DNA of 64,000 bases from Hexactinellida sp. DTS-2022 (taxonomy: Eukaryota > Porifera > Hexactinellida). A program made the translations under genes and the position numbers. This document shows positions 52,161 to 62,234 of this stretch, piece after piece. The notes beneath the pieces were generated by a model. It was not told the origin of the DNA. It saw only the letters and a program-made list of their open reading frames with translations, and did no database searches. The stretch lies in the NCBI GenBank assembly GCA_028753945.1, contig JAPNXP010000017.1:1612001-1676000 (forward strand), given 5' to 3'. Every line of letters starts with the position of its first letter. Position 1 is the stretch's first letter.

Positions 52161-54902
52161 TTATTTACTGGCTAATATATACAAGTTCGCGGGTCCATCA
52201 ATTTCAGTGTCTTGGCGACTCTCAATGATAATATTCCTATCTGAGCCGAGGAGTTTGAATATTTTTCCTTCTTCGAAAACTTCCGCGGTGATCTCTTCAT
52301 CCACCAGAGACTTTGCCTGCATCCCGTGGTCATGGAATATCAGAATGCACTCGCGGAGTCTCACATAGCCTTCCAGTTTAAATGCGAAACTGATTATGTT
52401 CTTGTACTTCCCTGCGAAACTCGGTTTCAACACTCCTTGCAGGTTAACGAACTTCACAAGATTATCGTGCACTACAATAACAGTATCGGGTTCCAGCTGG
52501 CTTATCCCTGTCACTTTCATCGCTGGATACTCCTGCACATAAGTGAAGTTATTCTCCGTCGCGTTTGGATCGAACAGGTCATACGTCACGCTGTTATTGC
52601 CCGCATCACGCACACCAGTCACCAGAACTGGGAGGGGCATTTTCTCCGCGTTAGGGTACACGAAGCCCTCACATATTCTGACGTCATATGGGAACATGAA
52701 GTCTATCAGGGTTTTTAGCATGAATATCTCCCTCGGCTCGAACCACTGCAGTATTATGACACTGCTCGCGGTAATGCCGCAGTAGTAGTACTCCTTGTTG
52801 TACGGGTTGTGAATAACCGCGCATCGCAGGGTCCCCTTGGACCCCTTGACCTTAGTGGTGTGTTGGTACTGCTGAGTGCTATTCAGAGACCGGTCATACA
52901 TGTTCAGCAGAAGAGTCATACACATGTAGCGGTGCGAACTGGTGATGGACAGCATTACGTTCTGGAATATGCAGAGCCACCAAATCTTCTTGGGGTACAT
53001 CTGTTCCATCTCCGCGTCCAGTCTGTTGGTGAGCAGCAGCGAGTAGAGCCCCTCCATCGACCCGACCAGCACGTACTTATCCTTGGTGTCCGGGTGTATC
53101 CAGCTGGTGGAGGAGTTTATGTGGAGCGGACAGCCGTGGAATATCTTTGAGAAGCAAGCCTGGGAATCCTTTCCTCCGAGTTTGCTCATGGAGCGGCCCG
53201 GCAGCTTTGCGGAAACTGCGGCCTTTGGGATCGGGGCCTTGGGGGGCAGGGGCGGCGGCTGGAAGGAGGGCGGCGGCACGGGCGTGTGGGGCGCGTGTAG
53301 CTCCCTCTTGGGCGGGAGGATGGGCGCGTTAGTGGGGCGGGGCGCGCCCGGGAGGGAGAGCGGCCCGCCTCTGCCAGCCAGCTTCTGCTGCACTGCCAGG
53401 ATGGCGTCGGGGTCCACGTAGCTGTAGTCGTGCTCCGGCTGGGGCTGGGGGGACCGGGGGGAGTCCCCAGGGACCGAGGGGAGAGGGCGGGCCATGATGG
53501 AGGGGGGCTCCGGCTGCTTGGCCCGCGGGGGCACGTCTCGGAGGGAGATGGGCTTAGGGGGGCGGGGGGGCCCGCTTGAGGGGTCCTGGTATATTGAGGC
53601 GTCAGTCATGTCGTCTCCAATAGAGCCATATATGGGCACCTGTCCGTTGGGCTTTGGTGTGGGCGCTGAATTAGGCGCGGAATTGCATTGCGCGAGAGAG
53701 GGGTTGGTCGGCTTTGAGAACTTATCTCCGTCGATGTACGGGTTGGGGGTGCTGGTGTCGTTGTCGAAGTCCTCATCTGCTGCCGTGGACTCGAGGCGGT
53801 GTATGAGCACCTTCTGCACCACGGGGTCCGGCATGGATATCTGCGCTATCATGCTGTCGTCAGACTCAACATTGCTTATCTTATTCGCGTTCTGCGAGGG
53901 AATCCTGCGGGGCACCTTGGCCTGTTCCTTCTTCTCGCCCGCGTTTGGCTCCGGCTTGGGATCCTCGTCTTCGTCGTCGCTTGGTTCGTCTGCCAACATT
54001 CGCTGCGTGGGTTTGTGGAGGGTGGCGGTTTGCTTCAGGAGCGGGTTTATGGAGTCCCTGCGGACGGTGGTGCGGTACACGAATTGGTGGCAGAGCGCGT
54101 GCGTCGCGGTGGGTCGCTTCATCGGGTCTTTGACGAGGAGGTGCTTCACAAAGTCCTGGAATTCCTTGGTCCATTTCTTCTTGTCTTTCAGGTTTTCTGG
54201 CTTGAACGACTTCTTGGTCATGGCGTAGAGAGCCGTCATAGGGTGCATGTCGAAGAGCGGGGGCTGTGTCTCCGCCAGCTCAATCGCGGTTATTCCCACC
54301 GCCCAAATGTCGCACTGGAAGTTGTACCCGCCCTTCTTCTCGACAGCCGCCACCTCTGGTGCCATCCAGTAGGGTGTCCCGATAAAGGATTTCCGCTTCA
54401 TTGTCATCGTGAGTGTGGCCGATATGCCGAAATCCGCAAGCTTTACGTCACCGTCGTTCGTCAGTAGCAGGTTGGCTCCCTTTATGTCGCGATGCATCAT
54501 ATTGGATTTGTGCAGGTACTCCAGACCCCGGAGGGTCTCCCTCGACACAAACGCGATGGCGTCCTCGGGGATGGGACCGAACTTCTGGTATATGTCCTGT
54601 AAGGATCCGCCCCCGCAGTACTCCATGGCTATCCAGAGCTTGCCGCCCTTGAAGTAGCTGCCGTAGTACCCGACTATGTTCTCGTGCTTGCACTCGGCTA
54701 GAATCGCGATCTCCTGCTGGACTATATTGAAGTCGTCGCCAGCTTCAATCTTGATAGATTTCAGCGCCGAGATCTCTCCCGTACTCTTGACTTTAGCCTG
54801 GAACACCTCTCCATATGTCCCGCTACCGATCGTCTTTATAATCTCGAGCTCTTTCAAGGGGTCTTTTCGCGATATCTGTGGCAGCAACTTATACTGTGTC
54901 AT
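52161..54902 (-). CDS. STE20-type MAP4K (GCK-I) kinase with CNH domain
   Basis: A 913-residue single-exon protein, ATG at 54902. The N-terminal kinase domain (about 18-273) shows IGSGTYGEVFQAKV, ALKSIK (catalytic Lys), MHRDIKGANLLL, LADFGISA and GTPYWMAPEV, the GCK activation segment. A Pro-rich middle (about 285-560; PPRPPKP, PPLPPKAPIPK) offers SH3 ligands. The C-terminal third is a citron-homology (CNH) propeller (KDKYVLVGSMEGLYSLLL, KIWWLCIFQNVMLSI, YNKEYYYCGITASSVIILQW). Layout and length match MAP4K3/MAP4K5, which feed stress-kinase (JNK) and TORC1 signalling. Which orthologue cannot be settled without a tree. Confidence 0.93.
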   Translation of the reverse strand: MTQYKLLPQISRKDPLKELEIIKTIGSGTYGEVFQAKVKSTGEISALKSIKIEAGDDFNIVQQEIAILAECKHENIVGYYGSYFKGGKLWIAMEYCGGGSLQDIYQKFGPIPEDAIAFVSRETLRGLEYLHKSNMMHRDIKGANLLLTNDGDVKLADFGISATLTMTMKRKSFIGTPYWMAPEVAAVEKKGGYNFQCDIWAVGITAIELAETQPPLFDMHPMTALYAMTKKSFKPENLKDKKKWTKEFQDFVKHLLVKDPMKRPTATHALCHQFVYRTTVRRDSINPLLKQTATLHKPTQRMLADEPSDDEDEDPKPEPNAGEKKEQAKVPRRIPSQNANKISNVESDDSMIAQISMPDPVVQKVLIHRLESTAADEDFDNDTSTPNPYIDGDKFSKPTNPSLAQCNSAPNSAPTPKPNGQVPIYGSIGDDMTDASIYQDPSSGPPRPPKPISLRDVPPRAKQPEPPSIMARPLPSVPGDSPRSPQPQPEHDYSYVDPDAILAVQQKLAGRGGPLSLPGAPRPTNAPILPPKRELHAPHTPVPPPSFQPPPLPPKAPIPKAAVSAKLPGRSMSKLGGKDSQACFSKIFHGCPLHINSSTSWIHPDTKDKYVLVGSMEGLYSLLLTNRLDAEMEQMYPKKIWWLCIFQNVMLSITSSHRYMCMTLLLNMYDRSLNSTQQYQHTTKVKGSKGTLRCAVIHNPYNKEYYYCGITASSVIILQWFEPREIFMLKTLIDFMFPYDVRICEGFVYPNAEKMPLPVLVTGVRDAGNNSVTYDLFDPNATENNFTYVQEYPAMKVTGISQLEPDTVIVVHDNLVKFVNLQGVLKPSFAGKYKNIISFAFKLEGYVRLRECILIFHDHGMQAKSLVDEEITAEVFEEGKIFKLLGSDRNIIIESRQDTEIDGPANLYILASK

Positions 54903-56407
54903 TGTCTCACACTAATAATGTTCAGTACAAATGTATAGCCTTTGCCATATGGCAGTATTTATATAAGTCGATATACTAAACATAATCAGTAATTATACAG
55001 CGTAATAGCATATACTACAAGGTAGATTCAATTTCATTCTAACTAATAAATTGTTTCACTTGTCTTATGATCTGTTACCAGTTAGATGCAAGCTGATTCT
55101 AATAATTTATGAGTTATATTATAAGAATAACCTCTTCCTATTTCCTCTGAAAATAATCAGAGGAGATTAACCAAATATTTGAGATTACAGTAATTCCTTA
55201 AACCATTTCCATATTCTGTAGAATTTGTTTTGCAATTCATTGCATGAGTTCCTAAGTGATAACTAGATTCCTTATGATTTCAGTTAGTAGAATTGTTTTG
55301 CTATTTGACTGAGTAATATTTTTAATATTTTTGGAAATGTAAAACTCTATCCAGCTGCATATGAATACAGAATTAATAAATATTAATTTCTGAAATTAAC
55401 ACCTGCTTGAATAGATTCTAAGAATCGTGTTTATTCTGGTGACTCGCTGATTAGTTAAACCGGAAATTAAGTTGAATTACTAAAAATGTTGAGTTTCGTA
55501 AAATCATCTCTACAACAAGATGTCATATTTGGTTATTATTGAGAATATTCAGACAATTGATGAATTATTCAATTTTCTTGCGTTTACGTAATCTTACGTA
55601 ATACGATAGTCAACTCTCGTTAATACGAACAGCGACAAGCGAATATCGGTTTAAGGAGTACAAAGTTTAATTCAAATTGCCTACTAATGCATGCAAGTTA
55701 CTCCGCTAATACGAACTTTTGTATAAACGAATAAAATTCGACGGTCCCCTGGTGTTCGTATTAATGAGAACCGACTATATAAGATTCATATCTAGAAGTT
55801 CTCCTGTTTATGAATTAAGTAATTATAAATTGAATAATCTGCATTTTGTAGTTGTGGGATTCGCTAACAACATGAAGAAGAAAGTTAGCAAATCTAAGAG
55901 CACAGACTTCCAACATTACCGCACTGATGAAGTGTGACGTAATCAGTGATAATTCTACAATTTCCCATCACATACACCTGGCCTTACATCTGTGGACCAT
56001 GAGAAATGATGTATATGTATAGAACGTTTTTAAATATTTTAAACCCTTCTTATTCTATGTATTTTTTACAGAAATGTATATCTATACATTGAGTACATAC
56101 AGATATATGTATACAAGTTAGTTATGATTGTCTAAAGGAATTTTTACTCATTTGTAGATTAATTAAATTTACACAAATTGAAGTAAATATTCTTGAAAGA
56201 CAAATATAGAAATAACGAGATCCTATACCTTATATTGGACAGGACTCATTTAAGAACTTCCATTTAAAGCAAAAGTTATAATCAAAATTTAATAATTGTG
56301 AGAATTAACGGAGAATCGAAATCAAAGAATTAAATTATATGAAAATAGAAATTTAATATAAAAGCTTAAAATGATGACATCACATCTGAATCTGTGGTGT
56401 AACAAGG
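54903..56407. other. Intergenic region with one MITE and a possible exon
   Basis: AT-rich. It contains a degraded pogo-like MITE at about 55607-55775 (AGTCAACTCTCGTTAATACG, GTCCCCTGGTGTTCGTATTA) and the possible coding exon at 55852-55937. Nothing else recognised. Confidence 0.55.
55852..55937 (+). other. Candidate terminal coding exon
   Basis: After a TTTTGTAG acceptor the phase-1 frame encodes a 28-residue lysine-rich tail (begins VGFANNMKKKV, ends HYRTDEV then TGA). Base composition is more gene-like than its surroundings. The phase matches the donor of GPCR exon 10 (50852), which would place the MAP4K gene inside a GPCR intron. The C-terminal D-x-V would be a class III PDZ ligand. It may equally belong to an unseen gene or be chance. 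Confidence 0.3.
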
Positions 56408-57598
56408 CTACTCGCTCAATTTGCTATAACTAATGCAAGTGATTTTAGTATCCATGGTCCGTTTCAAGTGCAGACACCGTAAACAGTGTGCCACTGAGTG
56501 CGGTTCTGCCGCAGCTTTGGTAACGGATTCCAAAGTGTCAAGTCTGTAGGGATAGCATGGACAGAGGTTTGTCTTGCAGCGCCTACATTTCTGCCCCCAC
56601 CCCTCCCAAGTATAGTTGGACGCCCAATCGCAGAGACACTCGTTACAACGGAAATGTCCTTGGAATCTTCGCGGGATTTTCACACGCTTTGGGAAACAAG
56701 CAAAAGATTGTTTGCTCCCGTTATCGTATATGGGGATTCGCAGGGGGGTACCCTCGGTGTGTAGGGGAGTGATCGGGGTGCGGTGGGACATGGGGGGGAG
56801 GGGGGGCGTGGAGGTGACAAGCAACCTCTTAGAAAAGTGGCCTGTACCGTCCACAGTGGGCAAGGAGCTGAACTGGGTATCGACTTGTTTCGATCGGAAC
56901 GCAGAGGGGAGGGAGTGGGAGCTGTTCTTATCCGTGGTGAGCTCGGGACTGAGTGAGCCTATCGGAGACTCGGTGTCGTACTCGGAAGTGCTGGGAGTGA
57001 GCAGCGCCGCGGAGCTCACCGCGTTGAGGAGAGAGGAGGGCTCCGAGGAGAGAGCAGAGCTGCTGGGGTCCGTGCTGGAGAGAGAGGAGACTGCGTGGGT
57101 TGGGAAGCGCAGCCGCTGGCGTCTGAGGGCCGACGGGACGCGGAGAGGGGGGTGTGGGAGCAGCTGGGAGGTAGGGGGGTCTGTCTGTTTGGGGGCCTCT
57201 TTATCTGACGTCACTGGGTTTGTCTGGGCAGTAGGCTGCAACACAGCTGGTGTGGAGGGAGCAGGGGAGTGATGTGAATCGTTAGGTGAGTCAGGTTTTA
57301 TAGCAGTGACAGGAGGCTCGCTAGTGCATGTCTGAATGGGAGTATTTGTAATGGAAATCTCATTCTCTCCGTTGACAATTTCGATACAGGACTTCTGAGT
57401 GCTCCTGGGTCTCGATATCGTGTAGGTGGTGCTGTCGTCGGGATTGATTGTGAGTTTTATTGTGAGGTGCGAGGCGTCTTTCAGGATAATCTCTGTTGTG
57501 TCCTGAACCTTATGGTCGGGTTTGTGGGAATCTTCGTCTGTAGTTATTTGTGCGAATTGTTTCTTACGTTTATTTTTACGCGAAAAACAACAACCCAT
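56408..57598 (-). CDS. 3CxxC zinc protein with N-terminal lipidation motif
   Basis: A 396-residue single-exon protein from the ATG at 57598; there is no upstream in-frame ATG before the frame opens. It begins MGCCFSRKNKRKK: Gly2 for myristoylation, Cys3/Cys4 for palmitoylation and a basic cluster, a strong membrane anchor. A disordered Ser/Thr/Pro-rich linker (30-300) follows. The C-terminus has three CxxC pairs (C318-C321, C338-C341, C372-C375) with aromatic spacing (F-R-C-x2-C-x3-W, then W-x2-W-G-x2-C) typical of the 3CxxC zinc-binding domain of ZAR1 and RTP proteins. Extra cysteines at 346 and 348. RTP members assist receptor trafficking and ZAR1 binds RNA; which applies is unknown. Confidence 0.72.
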   Translation of the reverse strand: MGCCFSRKNKRKKQFAQITTDEDSHKPDHKVQDTTEIILKDASHLTIKLTINPDDSTTYTISRPRSTQKSCIEIVNGENEISITNTPIQTCTSEPPVTAIKPDSPNDSHHSPAPSTPAVLQPTAQTNPVTSDKEAPKQTDPPTSQLLPHPPLRVPSALRRQRLRFPTHAVSSLSSTDPSSSALSSEPSSLLNAVSSAALLTPSTSEYDTESPIGSLSPELTTDKNSSHSLPSAFRSKQVDTQFSSLPTVDGTGHFSKRLLVTSTPPLPPMSHRTPITPLHTEGTPLRIPIYDNGSKQSFACFPKRVKIPRRFQGHFRCNECLCDWASNYTWEGWGQKCRRCKTNLCPCYPYRLDTLESVTKAAAEPHSVAHCLRCLHLKRTMDTKITCISYSKLSE

Positions 57599-59015
57599 CT
57601 TAGTGTGTCGAATATTATAAAACAATAAGATGAAAGAAGAATATTTTGGAAGAATATTGAGCTAATCGTGTATAGTATTGTAAATATTACAATTATTAGA
57701 TCTGATACAAGAATAACAAGAAGTCCATTAAAATAATGGAATTATAATAAAAAACTGTTAACATTCTTAAGATCGAGACAGAGTAAAAAACTCCTGGATA
57801 CTTGTCCAGCGCCAACTTTTGAGGGGCGCCGACTCCCCGAAAGAATCGGAAGTTTGCGCCTATGTGGACGCATGTCAAACTTCCCTAGACTTTGAATCAT
57901 TTCCTTGGACACATTTCAAGAGGGCTTGAAAAATTTTAGCCACTCGCTTGGTGTTGATTTAAGAACAAACATATTATACATAGATATTTGTAGGTATTTA
58001 ATTTAGTTGCTATAAAAAGTTATCTTCGGAAAAAATGTTAATACAGTAGATGCCGGATATAAGAACACCGGTTATAAGAACATACCGGATATAATAACAT
58101 TATATTGGAAAACGGTTTCCATATACCCTGTATAATTTATGCCGGTTATAAGAAAACTATATCATGTATGCAGTTCCCGACGATGTTCTTATATCCGGCA
58201 TTTACTGTAGCACGAACACGGTTAATACGAAGTTATGATCACTATTTCAGTCCTCTTCAAAGCCATTTAAATCCAAATTATATTGATTAATAATAATTCT
58301 AGATAAGGCGAACGCATTTGCCTGTCCCCTAGTGTTTGTGCTAAGAGGTCCACTTAAATATTAGATTCATTTCTGTGCCGACTACTACGTAGTGGGCCAG
58401 TATTGAAATTTCACTGCCTTTTCGAATTGATATTTTGAATAAATTCAAACAATTTAGCAGTTCAATTGAAGAACTAACCTCAGTGGGTTAAAATTGGAGC
58501 AAATTTAAATACGTAATATCTTGTTGCTTTCAAGTTTGTGCAATCTGGTTTAAAAGCCGCAATTCATGAAGAATTTATTGGGCTATTAGAACGCAGTTAT
58601 TTATATGAATAAGTGAATAAGATTTGTGTCGAAATAATGGTTATATTATTAATAATTAACAAAACAAAATTTGAAACTGTGAACCCAGACCTCATCATTC
58701 ACCTACTAATTATTCTGCTGCAATGACAATTAAATGAACTTAGCAAAAATAAATATAGAAAGCTCAATTGAAGTGCAAAAATAGGCCACCTGGTCCTCCT
58801 ATAGGGGCAACTTACAGAAGTTCAAAGTTACACTTACTTAAGTTGATGGTTGCAAGTTGCAACGAGCTAGTAGAACTAAAGCAATTATTTGTAGGGTGTC
58901 TTGTCTGCGTGGTATCTTATTTCTCAACTCATTTGCACAATATATTAGTCACAGTATAAATTATTACTATTTAATTAACTAATAATTGTATTGTGAAAAC
59001 TTAATTTACTAACAA
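57599..59015. other. Intergenic region with MITE copies
   Basis: No gene. Contains the MITE 58044-58207, a truncated pogo-like MITE directly after it (to about 58350, GAACACGGTTAATACGAAGT) and a fragment of the CTGTGCCGAC element at about 58373. Confidence 0.6.
58044..58207. repeat. Pogo/Tigger-like MITE, GATGYCGGATATAAG type
   Basis: A 164-bp element: CAGTAGATGCCGGATATAAG at the left and an inverted match at the right (ATATCCGGCATTTACTG), TA-flanked. Close relative of 636-809; both contain TTGGAAAAC and GCAGTTCCCGACGATGT. Confidence 0.8.
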
Positions 59016-62000
59016 ATGGATTTGCTTGAGAATATTTGCATTCCGGACTCTCCAATCGAATCCGCGCTTCCAGACATCATAACCCAGGCTACCGCAGACA
59101 CGCCTAACTCGAAGCGGAGACTAATTCTCAAGAAAAAGAGTCCAAGTATTCACAGTCTCTCTAGCTATCTAGGGGAGGAGGAGCCAGAGAGAATCGGTAA
59201 GAATATAACTGAATCTATTGTCAATTATCATTCTTACCTGACCCAAAATATGTAAGGCATTAAAAGACATTTAAACTGTTAACTTAATAAAAGAGGATTA
59301 CAGAATGGATAAAGTCTATTTTATGCGAAGGAATTCGACGATTACAGTTCCTTTATAACAGCTGCATATCGTATATACAGTCATAATAGATAATTTAATA
59401 AACATGGGAAATTATACAGCAATATTTCAAATTTTCAATATGTATATTTAGACTTGGCATAAGGATAATAACTTTTAACGTTAAGCTGTTGAGAGAACAA
59501 ATGCAATTACTTTGCTCATAACCTGTTAAAAAGAAATTTGCATAAAAATTCATAAGATTAAGCTCTCTGTTCAAGCGGCAAGTTGTATTATCCAATTACA
59601 ATAAATTTAGTTGAGCAATAACCCGACCTATGTATAACATATTTAATTAATAAACACCTGAGTCCTGACCCGAAAGAACTTAATAAAAAAAGTCATGTGT
59701 TCCTACGTGAACAAACGTAATTATTTATACAAAATGAAGCAACAGCCTAGTTACATAAATTAATTAATTAATTAATTAACAAGAATATAGTTGACATCCG
59801 CTCAACTATATTCTTCCTTTTCCCCCTCGTTTTACAATTAGGACTTAGTTGACAATTATACGTAGAGTTGCGAACATTTTTGTAACATTAAATGGGGGTA
59901 TCTGCTCGAACAGATTTTGATTCCCCTTGAGAGTTCGAAAATAATTATAACAAATGTTATTATCCTTAGTATTTTCTACAAGTTAAATACCTCCTTTGGA
60001 GACAGGAGATAATATGTCTCATTAGCTAATTATTATTAAATAAATTGGATCAAATTAGTTGTGCAACCATGTTTTGAAAAATTAACTTTTAATTAGACAT
60101 TATGATAATATCTGACACTACCCTTTAATGTGATTATAACGAATTTATAAGCTATTAATTGTGTAACCAGATTAGCAGTAATACCATAACAACGATAACA
60201 TAGGCTAGCTAATGGAATAAATTAATCAGGGCACTTAATACTACACTGCAAGGTTAATAGTGTAGGGTACATGCTATACTACTTTCTGCAAATAAATTCA
60301 TTGTGAATCTAATGCGAACATTCTGTCTCTATATTTAGTCGAAATAATGTACTCGATGGTCTCGATCATGGAAATTCAAGGAATTGAAGAAATTCGCATT
60401 ATTCGCACATAATTAAATAAATATTAAACCATTGTTACTTCTTTATGTCTAGGAATTCTGAAAATATATTCATGAACAATACGAAGCTAAATTAAATTTT
60501 ATTGCACATATACACAATGGTAATGTGTTTTTGTGTTTGTGTATATAAGTTATAAAAAGCTTTCTCTACCAGAACATAACTCTATTCCCATACAACACAT
60601 GATCCACTGGTTAATTGGTACAATACCCGGGTAAAACCGTGTCTAATATACTGTTTTTTCGGTATATTCAACGTTCGAATGGTTGCCTGTAGCGTGCGTT
60701 AGTTTATACGTGTTTGATAAATATAAGTTGTATCAGTGCAGTGTCACCTAATTTCCCACGGCCTCTCATGCAACATTGTATGTTACCTAAACTAATAATA
60801 GTTGTGATTAGAGCTAATATGCAATACATGTAATGAATGCTAGCAGAACTATAGCAGATCCGATGCACTAATACATAGTAATTATTTATACTTTAACTTA
60901 TCAAGTATAAAGAACTTCTTATATAAATAAGAACTGCTAGTACTATCCAAACAAATATAAATAAGTGGATTTATTACGAAATTGAAATAATTGAAACTTT
61001 TGAAATTATAATTATAAAATTTCTTCAGCACCTTCACGCACATCAAGAATGCAACAATCTTTCAACTGTTCGCGTGACACAACACGACCTTTAGTAGAAA
61101 TCACAAAAAGGAAATCAAGTCCTAAAGATGGGTTGGTCTCTGAGCGGGTAAAGCAATGGAAAGAAAACATTGCAAAACAAGGAGATCAGAAACCGTCAGA
61201 CAGTCCTATTGTAAAGCGGTACAGGAAACAGCAGTTTCACTCCCAGCCTACGACCCCAACAAAACCGACGCCTGACATCAGCAGACTGCGCAACCCCTCA
61301 GTCGCCTCTACAGTCTCAGACACCAGCTCTTCCGGCATTTCTGACCGAAGCGAGATCTTAAAGTCCCCGATCAGCAGCTCGGACGCTTCAGAAATAAGAA
61401 CTTCTCCCTCCTCGGAGAGATCTCTGCCTTGCTACTCCGCCTCCGAGTCGAACCAGGAATCAGACCTTTCCATGAATCTAAACTCGCCATTAAAATCGCA
61501 TGTAACCACAATAATTATTAGCCCACGCTCTCCCATAGAAAGCGACTCCGATAATACAAATAGACAAACAATAACCACTTCGTATGCAGTAGTAAATAAT
61601 ACCAATTCTAAAGATAAAGTGAGATATTTCAGTGAAGGAAGCAACGTCAAGGCCAGCACACCGGAAGCTACCACAGTTAATTCTACAAACTCTTCTCCAT
61701 TCAGTTCCAACACGAGCAGTCCCACGCCCTCTGAATCTGGAGGCGGCACCTCCACGCCCACGGATAAAATCTCATTCACCCCGCCCCCTGCCATTAAGCC
61801 GAAACCTAAATTACAACCAAAATATAAAGAAATGATCAGAGCTGAGCTCTCCCAACCTGTCCTGCAAATACGCACTGAGCCTCAAGATAGCAAAGATAGC
61901 ATTGAGATTCTCACACCGGTTATAGGTGTTGAAGAAAGAGAACAAATTGGCAGTCCACCTATCACTGACGAGAACCCGACTATTGATTTAACAGATCAAT

Positions 62001-62234
62001 ATGAATCAACTCAGAGCTTAGATGCAACGCCTATACAACAAGAGATTCCCCGCCCGATCCGATCCCCATCTCCTGTACAACTCGAAATCAGAATACCCGA
62101 AAACATTAAAGAGATATCTCCTGACTCAGTAGACAATGTGCCTATATCCTCCTACATCCAGATAAACACTCTCAGCGATAGAATATTCAAGAAGAGTCTC
62201 AAGAGAGGACTGGAGTTCACTTTTCTAGTAGTAG
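59016..62234 (+). CDS. Septin with long N-terminal extension, 5' part only
   Basis: Two exons, 59016-59196 and 61029-62234, join in frame (phase 1) and give 462 residues before the donor GTAAGT at 62235. Exon 1 begins MDLLENICIPDSPIE. Most of the protein is a Ser/Thr/Pro-rich disordered extension with a basic patch (SERVKQWKENIAKQ, VKRYRKQQFHSQ). The last residues, IFKKSLKRGLEFTFLVVG, match the start of a septin GTPase domain, where xRGFEFTLMVVGESGLGKST follows; the donor cuts just after VVG, before the P-loop. The G domain and coiled coil must lie right of the window. Septins form membrane-associated filaments in cytokinesis; long disordered N-termini occur in SEPT9-type members. Confidence 0.75.

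Noticed and set aside
53083-54467. Long plus-strand ORFs opposite the MAP4K gene
   Set aside because: Antisense shadows of a GC-rich coding region with no motif support.
55719-55851. Upstream part of the 72-codon ORF ending at 55937
   Set aside because: Its start lies inside a degraded MITE; only the part after the TTTTGTAG acceptor (55852 on) looks coding.
60590-60660. Possible tRNA-like stretch (CACTGGTTAATTGGTACAAT)
   Set aside because: It superficially resembles an A box, but I could not fold a cloverleaf or find a GGTTCRANNCC B box at the right distance.
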